The position numbers were made by a program, and so were the translations under genes. The notes beneath the pieces were generated by a model. That model was given only the letters and a program-made list of their open reading frames with translations. It had not been told where the DNA came from and ran no database searches. A stretch of 64,000 bases of DNA from Brachybacterium ginsengisoli (GTDB lineage: Bacteria > Actinomycetota > Actinomycetes > Actinomycetales > Dermabacteraceae): NCBI RefSeq assembly GCF_002407065.1, contig NZ_CP023564.1, forward strand, positions 186,001 through 250,000. The letters are read 5' to 3'. Below, piece by piece: positions 34,660 through 42,414 of the stretch; positions within the stretch are counted from its first letter, which is position 1, and each line of letters begins with the position of its first letter.

Positions 34660-35655
34660 ATGTCGCAGCCACCGCAGAACGGATGGGGCCAGCCGCCGTC
34701 CGAGGATCCCTACGGCCAGTCGTCGGCGAACGGCGGCTACGACGCCGCCGGTCAGTCGCAGCCGGAGTACGGCCAGTCCTACGGCAGCCAGTCCCCGGCC
34801 GACGGCTCGTACGGGCAGGACGGCGCGTACGGGCAGGCTTCGCCGGGCGGCGGGTACGGCCAGGACGCCTCCTTCGCGCCGAGCTTCGGCGACACCGGCG
34901 GCCAGGCCTTCGCACCCCAGGGCGCGGCGCCGAAGAAGTCCAACAAGCTCCCGATCATCCTCTGCGCCGGATGCGCGCTGCTGGTGGTGCTCCTGGTCGT
35001 CGTCGGCGGCGGGATCTTCCTGTTCACCCGCGGCGACGGCGAGCCCACCGGCGGCGGCGACCCCACGGCGACCGAGACGACGGACGAGCCGACCGCCGAG
35101 CCGACGGACGAGCCCACCGAGGACCCGACCGACGAGCCCACCGAGGACTCGACGGACGAGCCCACCGAGGACCCGACCGAGAAGACCACTGCAGCCCCTG
35201 CGGCCGGCGACGGCGACGGTAGCAAGGACAAGCCGTACGCGACCGGCCAGATGTTCACCCTCGAGGACGGCGAGGGCGGCACGCTCGACGTCACCGTCGG
35301 GGCGGTGAACTGGGACGGCACCGCAGCGGTGATGGAGGCCAACCAGTTCAACGAAGAGCCCGGCGCCGACGAGACCTACATCGTCGTCCCGGTCACGATG
35401 ACCTACCACGGCGACGGAACGGCGGAGCCCTTCCTCGCCGTGACCATCGACTACGTGTCCGGCGGCAACACCTACTCGGACGAGGGCACGGTCACGGAGA
35501 AGAGCGCCTACGACGTGGGGACCCTCCATGACGGCGGCACCGCCGAGTTCGAGATCGGCATCATCGTGCCGAAGGACAAGGTCAAGGACGGCCTGCTGAC
35601 GGCGGACGTGCTGTTCAACTTCGACGCCCAGCCCGTCTGGGTCGCCGCCGGCTGA
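34660..35655 (+). CDS. Membrane-anchored DUF4352-like protein (paralogue 3)
   Basis: 331 aa from the ATG at 34660 with GGAG upstream. A Gly/Tyr/Gln-rich disordered head (GYDAAGQSQPEYGQSYGSQ, about 1-95), one membrane helix (about 98-125, LPIILCAGCALLVVLLVVVG), an acidic linker of (DEPTE-DPT) repeats and the extracellular domain: GTLDVTVGAVNWDGTAAV, YIVVPVTMTYHGDGTAEP, GTLHDGGTAEFEIGI. The head is the kind seen in actinobacterial cell-surface proteins with PGQ-type tracts. Function unknown; DUF4352 domains often occur in lipoproteins and adhesion-type proteins. A TACTAT hexamer at 34570-34575 may be a -10 box. Confidence 0.8.
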   Translation: MSQPPQNGWGQPPSEDPYGQSSANGGYDAAGQSQPEYGQSYGSQSPADGSYGQDGAYGQASPGGGYGQDASFAPSFGDTGGQAFAPQGAAPKKSNKLPIILCAGCALLVVLLVVVGGGIFLFTRGDGEPTGGGDPTATETTDEPTAEPTDEPTEDPTDEPTEDSTDEPTEDPTEKTTAAPAAGDGDGSKDKPYATGQMFTLEDGEGGTLDVTVGAVNWDGTAAVMEANQFNEEPGADETYIVVPVTMTYHGDGTAEPFLAVTIDYVSGGNTYSDEGTVTEKSAYDVGTLHDGGTAEFEIGIIVPKDKVKDGLLTADVLFNFDAQPVWVAAG

Positions 35656-35764
35656 CGTCCCCGCACCCACTGCTCGACAGCCCGCCCGTCCCCGGCATCC
35701 CGGGGAGGGGCGGGCTGATCGCTGTTCCGAGGGTGTGCGCCGCCACCAGCGTCGACCGGCGAGG

Positions 35765-36991
35765 TCAGCGGCGCGGCGCCGCCCAGGCGTCGAGCTGCTC
35801 GAGCGCCCGCTCGATCGTCTCGCGGCTCTTGCAGAAGGCCAGACGCAGGTAGGCGCTCGCCTCGCCGGCCCGCCCGTCGCGGTAGAAGGCGGACAGCGGG
35901 ATCGCGACCACACCGGCCTCCGTCGGCAGCCGCTCCGCGAGCGCGTCGGCGTCGGGCTCCCCGAGCGGGCCCGCGTCGGCGACCGTGAAGTACCCGGCGT
36001 CGGCGAGGCTCACGCGGAAGCCGATCTCCCGCAGTCCGTCGGTGAGCAGGTCGCGGCGGCCGCGCAGGTCCGCGGCGAGCTCCTCGAAGGCCGACGCCGG
36101 CAGCGCCAGGCCCGCCGCGACCGCGGGCTGGAACGGTGCCCCCGAGGAGTAGGTCAGCCACTGCTTCGCCCCGGTGATCGCGGTGACCAGCTCCGGGCTG
36201 GCGGTGACCCAGCCGATCTTCCATCCGGTCACCGAGAAGGTCTTGCCCGCGGAGGAGATCGAGATGGTGCGGTCCTGCGCCCCGGGCAGGGCGGCGATCG
36301 GCCGGTGCGGGGCGCCGAAGGTGAGGTGCTCGTAGACCTCGTCGGTCGCGATCAGGGCGTCGTGGCGCTCCGCCTCCTCGACGATCGCGGCGAGGACCTC
36401 CGGCGAGAGCATCCTCCCGGTGGGGTTGTGCGGGGTGTTCACGAGAACCAGCCGGGTGCGCTCGGAGAAGGCCTCGCGCAGCGCGCCCGCGGAGACGTCC
36501 AGCACCAGGTCGCCGGTGTCGGGGTCCGTGCTCGAGGTGAGCGGCACGGTGCGGTGCACCCCGCCGGCGAGGGCGATGATCGCGGCGTACTGGTCGTAGA
36601 ACGGCTCGAGGGTGATCACCTCGTCGCCCGGCTCGACCAGGGCCAGCACCGTCGCCGCGAGCGCCTCGGTCGCGCCCGTCGTCACCAGCACCTCGCTCGC
36701 GGGATCCCACTGCAGGCCGTACCACTGCGCCTGATGAGCGGCGATCGCCTCGCGCAGCACGGCGTCCCCCGGGCCGGGCGGGTACTGGTTGCGGCCCTGG
36801 CGGATCGCCGCGATCGCGGCCTCGGCGACGGCATCGGGCGGGGCGTCGTCGGGGAACCCCTGGCCGAGGTTCAGCGCATCGTGCTCGAGAGCGCGCGCGG
36901 ACATGCGGGCGAACACGGTGGGGAGGGCCTGCCCGTCCTGCAGCAGGCCGGCCGCGTCGGCGGCACGGGTCCAGGGGCCGGTGGTGATCAT
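35765..36991 (-). CDS. Class I/II aminotransferase (methionine/kynurenine aminotransferase-like)
   Basis: 408 aa. PLP-binding Lys250 in [16 protein letters not shown], the NTPHNPTG motif, DEVYEHLTF and the C-terminal Arg segment YLRLAFCKS define the fold-type I aminotransferases of the MalY/YbdL/KAT subgroup. N-terminal [15 protein letters not shown] and the [16 protein letters not shown] segment agree. It may act on methionine, glutamine or kynurenine, or as a succinyl-diaminopimelate aminotransferase (DapC), as actinobacterial homologues are often annotated. Monocistronic. The start is clear, and the longer upstream frame is rejected. Confidence 0.9.
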   Translation of the reverse strand: MITTGPWTRAADAAGLLQDGQALPTVFARMSARALEHDALNLGQGFPDDAPPDAVAEAAIAAIRQGRNQYPPGPGDAVLREAIAAHQAQWYGLQWDPASEVLVTTGATEALAATVLALVEPGDEVITLEPFYDQYAAIIALAGGVHRTVPLTSSTDPDTGDLVLDVSAGALREAFSERTRLVLVNTPHNPTGRMLSPEVLAAIVEEAERHDALIATDEVYEHLTFGAPHRPIAALPGAQDRTISISSAGKTFSVTGWKIGWVTASPELVTAITGAKQWLTYSSGAPFQPAVAAGLALPASAFEELAADLRGRRDLLTDGLREIGFRVSLADAGYFTVADAGPLGEPDADALAERLPTEAGVVAIPLSAFYRDGRAGEASAYLRLAFCKSRETIERALEQLDAWAAPRR

Positions 36992-37086
36992 GTCCTCGAG
37001 TCTCGCAGAGTCGGGCGGTCCACCGTGGCGGGCCGAGCCACGTGGTCGCGAGGCGCCGCACGGAGCCGACGCAGGAGCAGCAGCGC

Positions 37087-37212
37087 ATGGAGATCATCGT
37101 CCGACCGGGGGACATCACGCTCGAGACCACCGACGCCGTCGTCAACGCCGCGAACTCCTCCCTGCTCGGCGGCGGGCGAGCGGGCGGCGCGATCCACCGT
37201 GGCATCGGCTGC
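37087..37212 (+). pseudogene. Macrodomain (ADP-ribose-binding) gene fragment
   Basis: The first 42 codons read [25 protein letters not shown] and [16 protein letters not shown], the unmistakable start of an O-acetyl-ADP-ribose deacetylase/macrodomain protein (about 170 aa when intact). After AIHRGIG the family sequence stops exactly where a palindromic repeat starts (37213). No macrodomain continuation is found up to the next gene. The frame runs on through the minisatellite to 37593 but encodes only repeat sequence. The gene is therefore truncated, presumably by the repeat insertion or recombination. Confidence 0.85.
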
Positions 37213-37245
37213 GCGGACTGTCAGCTGGCGAACCAGATCCGCGCC
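37213..37245. repeat. Half copy of the GTCAGCTGGCGAACC palindrome family (copy 1)
   Basis: GCGGACTGTCAGCTGGCGAA followed by CCAGATCCGCGCC is identical over 33 bases to 37392-37424, the left half of copy 2. The right half is absent here, replaced by the 10-bp minisatellite. Confidence 0.85.
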
Positions 37246-37390
37246 GCCTGCCGCTGCCTGCCGCCGCTTGCCGCCGCCTGCCGCCGTCCGCCGCCGCCTG
37301 CCGCTGCCTGCCGCTGCCTGCCGCTGCCTGCCGCTGCCTGCCGCTGCCTGCCGCTGCCTGCCGCCGCCCGCCGTCGCTTGCCGCCGCCTG
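37241..37390. repeat. 10-bp minisatellite, 15 units
   Basis: Fifteen consecutive 10-mers, consensus CCGCYGCCTG. The six central units are identical (CCGCTGCCTG, also once at 37251); outer units are diverged (such as CCGCCGCTTG or CCGCCGTCCG). The unit equals about one helical turn. It is flanked by a half palindrome and a full palindrome. The gradient of divergence from edges to centre fits recent internal amplification. Confidence 0.92.
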
Positions 37391-37391
37391 T

Positions 37392-37450
37392 GCGGACTGT
37401 CAGCTGGCGAACCAGATCCGCGCCGAGAGTGGCTCGCCAGCTGACGGTCG
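37392..37450. repeat. Imperfect palindrome (copy 2) of a dispersed family
   Basis: Left arm CGGACTGTCAGCTGGCGAAC with CA, right arm TGGCTCGCCAGCTGACGGTC with G. The 12 bases GTCAGCTGGCGA pair perfectly with TCGCCAGCTGAC. Same family as 51455-51513 and 52800-52858. Confidence 0.85.
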
Positions 37451-37558
37451 ACGGCGCGGGGTCTGGGCGCGGAGCGCGTCGACGGCGCGGGATCTGGGTG
37501 CGAGTGCGGGCGCGGGCGTGGCGCGCAGTGCGGCCCGGGCGTGCCCCGATCGCGCCGC
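37447..37558. other. Repeat-derived spacer before the GtrA gene
   Basis: It contains two diverged copies of about 24 bases (GTCGACGGCGCGGGGTCTGG at 37447 and GTCGACGGCGCGGGATCTGG at 37478) and then GC-rich sequence without coding signal. I see no gene in it. Confidence 0.5.
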
Positions 37559-38089
37559 TCAGTGCTTCGGGAAGACCAGCCGCCCGTAGGTGACATACCG
37601 GAACGAGGTCGAGACGACCTGCCCGATCAGGGTGCCGGAGATGTTGTCAGCCAGCACGGAGTCGAGCCCCAGCACGTAGCGGGAGAAGCCCAGGCAGGAG
37701 AGCTGCAGGCCGGCCGCGATGAGGTTGACCAGGATGAACAGCATGATCGACCGGGTGGTGCCGGGCCGCGGGCGGTCGCCGAAGGTCCACAGGCGGTTGC
37801 CCAGATAGGTCAGGCAGGAGGCGACCGCGATGGTCAGCACCTTCGCGGTCAGCGGGGTCCCGTGCATGAGCCCGGTGCCCCAGCCGTGGCTCGGGCTCCA
37901 GAACACGAGCAGGTTGTACATCGCGGTGTCGAGCAGGAACACCACGCCGCCCACCAGCAGGAACTGGATCGTGGGGCGCAGATGCTCGCGGAGCATTGCG
38001 GAGCTGCGATCACGCAGGGAGGTGCTGGTGGAAGTGGGGCGGGCAGGGGTCTCCTGCGCGGTCGGATCCGGCGTCAGCACGCACGGCAC
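37559..38089 (-). CDS. GtrA-like membrane protein
   Basis: 176 aa from the GTG at 38087-38089; a GTG at 38080 or an ATG at 37996 are alternatives. Four membrane helices with the GtrA/PF04138 landmarks: [62 protein letters not shown] and [16 protein letters not shown]. Family members are thought to flip or position polyprenyl-linked sugars for cell-envelope polysaccharide modification. No glycosyltransferase partner lies next to it. The start is uncertain because the N-terminal 35 residues are polar and unconserved. Confidence 0.85.
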   Translation of the reverse strand: MPCVLTPDPTAQETPARPTSTSTSLRDRSSAMLREHLRPTIQFLLVGGVVFLLDTAMYNLLVFWSPSHGWGTGLMHGTPLTAKVLTIAVASCLTYLGNRLWTFGDRPRPGTTRSIMLFILVNLIAAGLQLSCLGFSRYVLGLDSVLADNISGTLIGQVVSTSFRYVTYGRLVFPKH

Positions 38090-38316
38090 TGTACCCGAGG
38101 CGATAGGATCGGGCCTCGCCGTCGCGACGGGTCGGAGCCACCTCACAGGTGCCGGCCCTGGGAGCGCGCGGCGCATCCGCGGCGACGGGCTGGCGGGTCC
38201 TCGGAGGATCCCGGCCCTGGGAGCGCCCGGACCCCGCCGCAGCGACGGCTCCGTCGGTCTCGGCCGACGGGCGCGGACGCGCGGCATCGATGACGACCCC
38301 TCCAAGGAAGGCCCCC

Positions 38317-39117
38317 ATGACTCACGTCGCCCTCACCATCGCCGGCTCCGAGACCACCGGAGGCGCCGGGGCGCAGACGGACCTCAAGACGTTCCATCAG
38401 CTCGGCACCTTCGGCACTGCGGCCCTGACCTGCATCGTCTCCTTCGACCCGAAGAATGACTGGGGCCACCGCTTCGTGCCCGTGGACCCCCAGGTGATCG
38501 CCGACCAGATCGAGGCCACCACCGCCGTGCACGAGATCGACACGGTCAAGATCGGCATGCTCGGCACCCCCGTCACGATCGACACGGTCGCCGCCTCGCT
38601 CGCCGAGCGCTCCTTCACCAATGTGGTCCTGGACCCGGTGCTGATCTGCAAGGGCCAGGAGGCCGGCGCCGCTCTGGACACGGACAACGCGCTCAAGGAG
38701 AAGATCCTGCCGCTGGCCACCTTCGTGACCCCGAACCACTTCGAGGCGCTCACCCTCTCCGGGATGGACAGCATCGAGTCCGTCGAGGACCTCACCGAGG
38801 CGGCCCGCCGCATCCACGACACCTACGACGTGATCGTGCTGGCCAAGGGCGGCGTGGTCCTCGAGGGCGACGAGGCCGTGGACGTCTTCTACGACGGCGA
38901 GCAGACCGTCGAGCTGCGCAGCCCCAAGATCGGCGAGCACCGCGTCTCCGGCGCCGGCTGCACCCTCGCCGCCGCGGTCACCGCCGAGCTCGCCAAGGGC
39001 GCCACCCCGCTCGAGGCCGCCCGCACCGCCAAGGCCGTGGTGACCAGCTCGATCGAGAACCGCCAGGGCGGCGCGACCCCCTTCGACGCCGTGTACCAGG
39101 GCGCGTATCAGGGCTGA
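38317..39117 (+). CDS. pdxK: Pyridoxal/pyridoxine kinase, ThiD-like (Bacillus PdxK type)
   Basis: 266 aa from the ATG at 38317, with AAGGAAGG six bases upstream. The ribokinase-like fold resembles Bacillus PdxK closely: LTIAGSETTGGAGAQTDLKTF, TCIVSFDPKNDWGH, DPVLICKGQEA, TPNHFEALTLSGMDSI and the anion hole VSGAGCTLAAAVTAELAKG. The GAGC motif (Cys in place of the usual GTGD Asp loop) marks this special class. It phosphorylates pyridoxal, pyridoxine or pyridoxamine, feeding PdxH (7.2 kb). Hydroxymethylpyrimidine kinase activity is a possible alternative. The last codons and stop lie inside a tandem repeat array. Confidence 0.92.
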   Translation: MTHVALTIAGSETTGGAGAQTDLKTFHQLGTFGTAALTCIVSFDPKNDWGHRFVPVDPQVIADQIEATTAVHEIDTVKIGMLGTPVTIDTVAASLAERSFTNVVLDPVLICKGQEAGAALDTDNALKEKILPLATFVTPNHFEALTLSGMDSIESVEDLTEAARRIHDTYDVIVLAKGGVVLEGDEAVDVFYDGEQTVELRSPKIGEHRVSGAGCTLAAAVTAELAKGATPLEAARTAKAVVTSSIENRQGGATPFDAVYQGAYQG

Positions 39118-39318
39118 GCCGCCGCCGCCCCGCGCGGGCTGAGCCGCTGGCGCCCCGCGCGGGCTGAGCCGCCAGGGTCCCCCACGCGGGCTGAGCCGCC
39201 AGGGTCCCCCGCGCGGGCTGAGCCGCCAGGGTCCCCCACGCGGGCTGAGCCGCCAGGATCCCCCGCGCGGGCTGAGCCGCTGGCGCCCCGCGCGGGCTGA
39301 GCTGGCGGGCTCCCGCCT
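39111..39318. repeat. Tandem array of 25-27-bp units overlapping the pdxK stop
   Basis: About eight units with core CGGGCTGAGCCGCCAGGGTC followed by CCCCACG or CCCCGCG (27 bp) or a 25-bp variant ending GCTGGCGCCCCGCG. The first unit contains the GGC TGA end of pdxK. Units are direct and adjacent, with no unique spacers, so it is a minisatellite and not a CRISPR. Together with the hairpins to 39386 it fills most of the 384-bp gap before the ABC transporter operon. Confidence 0.88.
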
Positions 39319-39320
39319 CC

Positions 39321-39339
39321 CCGCTCGGTGACCGAGCGG
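39321..39339. repeat. Perfect 9-bp palindrome next to the array
   Basis: CCGCTCGGT and ACCGAGCGG flank a single G. It directly abuts the larger hairpin at 39338-39386. Confidence 0.6.
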
Positions 39340-39386
39340 TCATGCGCGGTTCTGAACCAGGATCTGGTTCAGAACCGTGCATGACC
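39338..39386. repeat. Near-perfect 23-bp-arm hairpin with 3-base loop
   Basis: Arm GGTCATGCGCGGTTCTGAAC then CAG, loop GAT, arm CTGGTTCAGAACCGTGCATG then ACC. Only one mismatch in 23 pairs. It lies between pdxK and the glutamate ABC operon, where a terminator would be expected, but no T-run follows. The core GAACCAG...CTGGTTC also occurs in the palindrome at 52800. Confidence 0.8.
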
Positions 39387-39501
39387 AGGAGGTAACGCGA
39401 CCCCGTCAGGCACCGTCATCTGCGGTCACGAAAACATCCCGACATGCGACCAGTCGTGCCGTCATGTGGACAGATGTCGCCGAGCACAGCATTCTCGGGG
39501 G

Positions 39502-40392
39502 ATGGACGACAGCAGCACGCCCGCCTCGGCCGACGGGTCCGGCGCCCCCGACACCGCCGCAGGCGCCCCCGACACCGCCGCAGGCGCCCCCGCGAGCGCT
39601 CCCGGCGGTGCCTCGGCCGGCCAGGCCTCCGCGGCCCCCGTGCCGAAGCAGATCGGCGAGGCCCTCATCTCCGCCCGCGGGGTCGACAAGTTCTTCGGCG
39701 ACTTCCAGGCGCTGAAGAACATCGACCTGGACATCCATCGCGGCGAGGTGGTCGCGCTGATCGGCGCCTCCGGCTCCGGCAAGTCGACCCTGTGCCGCTG
39801 CCTGAACCGCCTGGAGACCATCTCCGCCGGCGAGATCACGATCGACGGCGAGAAGCTCCCGGAGGAGGGCAAGGACCTCACCCGCCTGCGCGCCGACGTG
39901 GGCATGGTGTTCCAGAGCTTCAACCTCTTCCCGCACCTCAAGGCGATCGACAACGTCACCCTCGGCCCGCGCCGGGTGCGCGGCACCGCCAAGGCCGAGG
40001 CCGACGAGCAGGCGATGGAGCTGCTGCGCCGCGTCGGCCTCGAGGACAAGGCGAACTCGCTTCCCACCGCGCTGTCCGGCGGCCAGCAGCAGCGCGTGGC
40101 AATCGCCCGCGCGCTGGCGATGAAGCCCAAGGCGCTGCTCTTCGACGAGCCCACGTCGGCCCTCGACCCCGAGGTGATCAACGAGGTCCTCGACGTCATG
40201 ACCGAGCTCGCCGAGCAGGGCATGACCATGCTCGTGGTCACCCATGAGATGGGCTTCGCCCGGCACGTGTGCGACCGCGTGGTCTACATGGACCAGGGGG
40301 AGATCGTCGAGCAGGGCGATCCGGAGGCGTTCTTCACCGCGCCCGAGAGCGATCGCGCCAAGGCGTTCCTGTCCAAGATCCTCGCCCACTGA
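39502..40392 (+). CDS. gluA: Amino acid (glutamate-type) ABC transporter ATP-binding protein
   Basis: 296 aa from the ATG at 39502. A disordered Ala/Ser/Pro head of about 55 residues with a repeated GAPDTAA unit precedes the ATPase: Walker [17 protein letters not shown]-loop [11 protein letters not shown], signature [15 protein letters not shown], Walker [13 protein letters not shown] and the H-loop VTHEMGFAR. It energises uptake of a polar amino acid together with the next three genes, so it is a cytoplasmic subunit on the membrane. The extended head is unusual for GluA/GlnQ proteins, which normally begin at the [11 protein letters not shown] segment. Confidence 0.93.
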   Translation: MDDSSTPASADGSGAPDTAAGAPDTAAGAPASAPGGASAGQASAAPVPKQIGEALISARGVDKFFGDFQALKNIDLDIHRGEVVALIGASGSGKSTLCRCLNRLETISAGEITIDGEKLPEEGKDLTRLRADVGMVFQSFNLFPHLKAIDNVTLGPRRVRGTAKAEADEQAMELLRRVGLEDKANSLPTALSGGQQQRVAIARALAMKPKALLFDEPTSALDPEVINEVLDVMTELAEQGMTMLVVTHEMGFARHVCDRVVYMDQGEIVEQGDPEAFFTAPESDRAKAFLSKILAH

Positions 40393-40498
40393 CCCCTCGC
40401 CCCTGACCTCCTCGCCACCGACCCCGGCTCCCCGCCAGGCGCCGTCCCATCCATCCCCGCCGCACCGCCCGGAGCGGCACGAGACATCGGAGAGATCC

Positions 40499-41470
40499 AT
40501 GACCCGCACCAGCTTCCGACCCGGCCGCCGCGCCGTCGTCGCCGCAGCCGCCGCCCTGCCCCTGGCGGGCCTCGCCGCCTGCTCCTCCGACACCGGTGAG
40601 GGCCCCGACCTCGGCGGCGGCGGCGAGGGCGAGGAGAAGGCCGGCTCGATGGCCGACGTCCTCGCCTCGGGCCCCGTCGCCTCCGAGGAGGCGATCGCCA
40701 AGAGCCCCTGGGCGCAGTCGATCAAGGAGAAGGACCAGCTGATCCGCGGCGGCACCGTCGCCAACCAGGTCTTCTCCCTCGCCTCCACCAGCGGCGACCA
40801 GCCCACCGGCTTCGACGCCGGGATCACCCAGCTGCTGGCGAAGTACATCCTGGGCGAGGGCGGCGAGGAGAAGGTCGAGTACATCGACACCACCGTCGAG
40901 ACCCGCGAGACCCTGGTGCAGAACGGCACCGTGGACTGCGTGATCGCCACCTACTCGATCACCCCCGAGCGCCTGGAGGTCATCGACTTCGCCGGCCCGT
41001 ACTACCTCTCCGGCACGGCCATCCAGGTGCGCGCGGAGGACAAGGACACGATCTCGGGCCCCGACGACCTCACCGGTCTCAAGCTCGTCACCCAGTCCAA
41101 CTCCACCGGCGTCCAGGCCATCGAGGACAACGTCACCGATCCCGGCGACGTGCAGTCCCTCCCGGACAACGAGTCCTGCGTGGCCGCGCTCAAGCAGGGC
41201 CGGGCCGACGCATACGTCCTGGACCAGGGCGTTCTGCTGGGCAACTCCGCCGCGGACCCCGACGTGGTGGTGGTCGGCGAGCCCTTCGTCGACGATCCCT
41301 ACGGCGTGGGCCTGTCCCAGGAGGCGGAGGGAGCGCTCGACCTCGTCAACGCCTTCCTGAAGGAGATCATCGACTCCGGCACCTGGAAGTCGCTGTGGAC
41401 CGCCACGATCGGCGAGGTCGTCGACGGCGAGGCTCCCGAGCCGCCCGTGCCCGGCGACCTGCCGGCCTGA
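40499..41470 (+). CDS. gluB: Amino acid ABC transporter substrate-binding lipoprotein (GluB-like)
   Basis: 323 aa from the ATG at 40499, preceded by GGAGAG. Twin-Arg-like n-region, hydrophobic stretch and lipobox LAGLAACSS (Cys about 27). The mature protein is an SBP_bac_3 fold: TGFDAGITQLLAKYILGEGG, TVETRETLVQNGTVDCVIATYSITPER, FAGPYYLSG. The C-terminus is GTWKSLWTATIGEVVDGEAPEPP, the normal end of glutamate-binding GluB. It delivers glutamate, aspartate or a related amino acid to the permeases. Confidence 0.93.
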   Translation: MTRTSFRPGRRAVVAAAAALPLAGLAACSSDTGEGPDLGGGGEGEEKAGSMADVLASGPVASEEAIAKSPWAQSIKEKDQLIRGGTVANQVFSLASTSGDQPTGFDAGITQLLAKYILGEGGEEKVEYIDTTVETRETLVQNGTVDCVIATYSITPERLEVIDFAGPYYLSGTAIQVRAEDKDTISGPDDLTGLKLVTQSNSTGVQAIEDNVTDPGDVQSLPDNESCVAALKQGRADAYVLDQGVLLGNSAADPDVVVVGEPFVDDPYGVGLSQEAEGALDLVNAFLKEIIDSGTWKSLWTATIGEVVDGEAPEPPVPGDLPA

Positions 41471-41597
41471 GCCGCGCCGCGGCGCGGACCGGCACCGTCG
41501 GCCGCGCCGCTGATCCCCACCCCCGACCCGCGCCGACGGGGGCGCCCGCACCGGGCGCGACCCGTCGGCCGCCCCGGACCCCACCGAGAGGGACCCG

Positions 41598-42296
41598 ATG
41601 GATGCCATCCGCGAGAACCTCCCCCTGCTGCTGCAGGGGGTCGGGACCACGATCGCGCTCACGCTGCTGGGCTACGCCTTCGCGCTGGTCCTCGGCACGC
41701 TCCTGGCCGTGGCCAGGGTCAGCCCGATCCCGCCGCTGCGCGGGATCGCGACGGTGTACGTGGAGATCTTCCGCAACATCCCGCTGCTGAGCCTGCTGAT
41801 CCTCATCTCCTTCGGCCTGCCGGACGTGGGCCTGCTGCTGCCGTACTTCTGGTGCGGCGTGCTGGGGCTGACCCTCTCCTCGGCGGCGTTCGTGTGCGAG
41901 AACGTGCGCTCGGGCATCAACACCGTGCCGATCGGCCACGCGGAGGCGGCGCGGTCGATCGGGCTCGGCTTCTTCGGGACGCTGCGCTGGGTGGTGCTCC
42001 CGCAGGCCTTCCGCTCGATGGTGCAGCCGCTGGTCAACGTGTTCATCGGGACCGTGATCGGCTCGGCGCTCTGCTCCGCGATCGCGGTCCAGGAGGTCAC
42101 CTGGGTGACCCAGACCCTGAACATCCGCTACGCGCAGGCGGTGCTGATGTTCCTCATCGCGGGCGCGGTCTACCTGGTCCTGTCCCTCGGCGGCGCCGCG
42201 CTCGGCGGCGTCATCGAGCGCGCGGTCGCCCCCGGCCGGACCCGCGGCGCCGGGTCCCGCCCCGCACTGGACGTCACGGCGGGAGCGCAGGCATGA
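41598..42296 (+). CDS. gluC: Amino acid ABC transporter permease (GluC-like)
   Basis: 232 aa with five membrane helices and the BPD_transp_1 EAA loop (HAEAARSIGLGFFGTLRWVVLPQAF). VEIFRNIPLLSLLILISFGLP is typical of His/Glu/Gln/Arg permeases. Its TGA (42294-42296) overlaps the ATG of the first duplicated leader ORF (42293). Confidence 0.92.
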   Translation: MDAIRENLPLLLQGVGTTIALTLLGYAFALVLGTLLAVARVSPIPPLRGIATVYVEIFRNIPLLSLLILISFGLPDVGLLLPYFWCGVLGLTLSSAAFVCENVRSGINTVPIGHAEAARSIGLGFFGTLRWVVLPQAFRSMVQPLVNVFIGTVIGSALCSAIAVQEVTWVTQTLNIRYAQAVLMFLIAGAVYLVLSLGGAALGGVIERAVAPGRTRGAGSRPALDVTAGAQA

Positions 42297-42355
42297 GCAC
42301 TTCTTCAGCCGGTCGACGAACTGCGAGGAACGAGCGGGAGGAGATGGGCGCATGA
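42293..42355 (+). CDS. 20-codon leader ORF 1 within a 59-bp tandem duplication
   Basis: It reads MSTSSAGRRTARNEREEMGA and stops in ATGA, which also starts the next ORF. The first six residues equal the N-terminus of the permease at 42411 (MSTSSA). It carries GGGAGGAG eight bases before the next start, so ribosomes can reinitiate. Whether it is translated is not known. It is more likely a duplication by-product or a coupling device than a functional peptide. Confidence 0.5.
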   Translation: MSTSSAGRRTARNEREEMGA

Positions 42356-42410
42356 GCACTTCTTCAGCCGGTCGACGAACTGCGAGGAACGAGCGGGAGG
42401 AGATGGGCGC
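42293..42410 (+). repeat. Perfect 59-bp tandem duplication
   Basis: Units 42293-42351 and 42352-42410 are identical, and a third, diverging partial copy (ATGAGCACTTCCTCAGCC) begins at 42411 as the permease start. The unit contains the start codon, about six codons, and the GGGAGGAG ribosome binding site for the following start. Confidence 0.95.
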
Positions 42411-42414
42411 ATGA
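42352..42414 (+). CDS. 20-codon leader ORF 2 within the duplication
   Basis: Identical in sequence to leader ORF 1. Its TGA (42412-42414) overlaps the ATG of the second permease (42411-42413). Three successive ATGA junctions (42293, 42352, 42411) thus link permease 1 to permease 2. 59 is not a multiple of three, so each step changes frame by one. Confidence 0.5.
   Translation: MSTSSAGRRTARNEREEMGA

Noticed and set aside
37246-37390. Minisatellite as a replication or plasmid iteron region
   Set aside because: No replication initiator gene or AT-rich element is near; the units are GC-only and lie in a decayed gene.
37213-37593. Continuation of the macrodomain reading frame as a real protein
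   Set aside because: The translation is repeated Arg-Cys-Leu-Pro/Ala residues from the minisatellite and shows no macrodomain residues.
39111-39318. Possible CRISPR array
   Set aside because: Units are directly adjacent with no unique spacers, and no cas gene is near; it is a simple tandem array.
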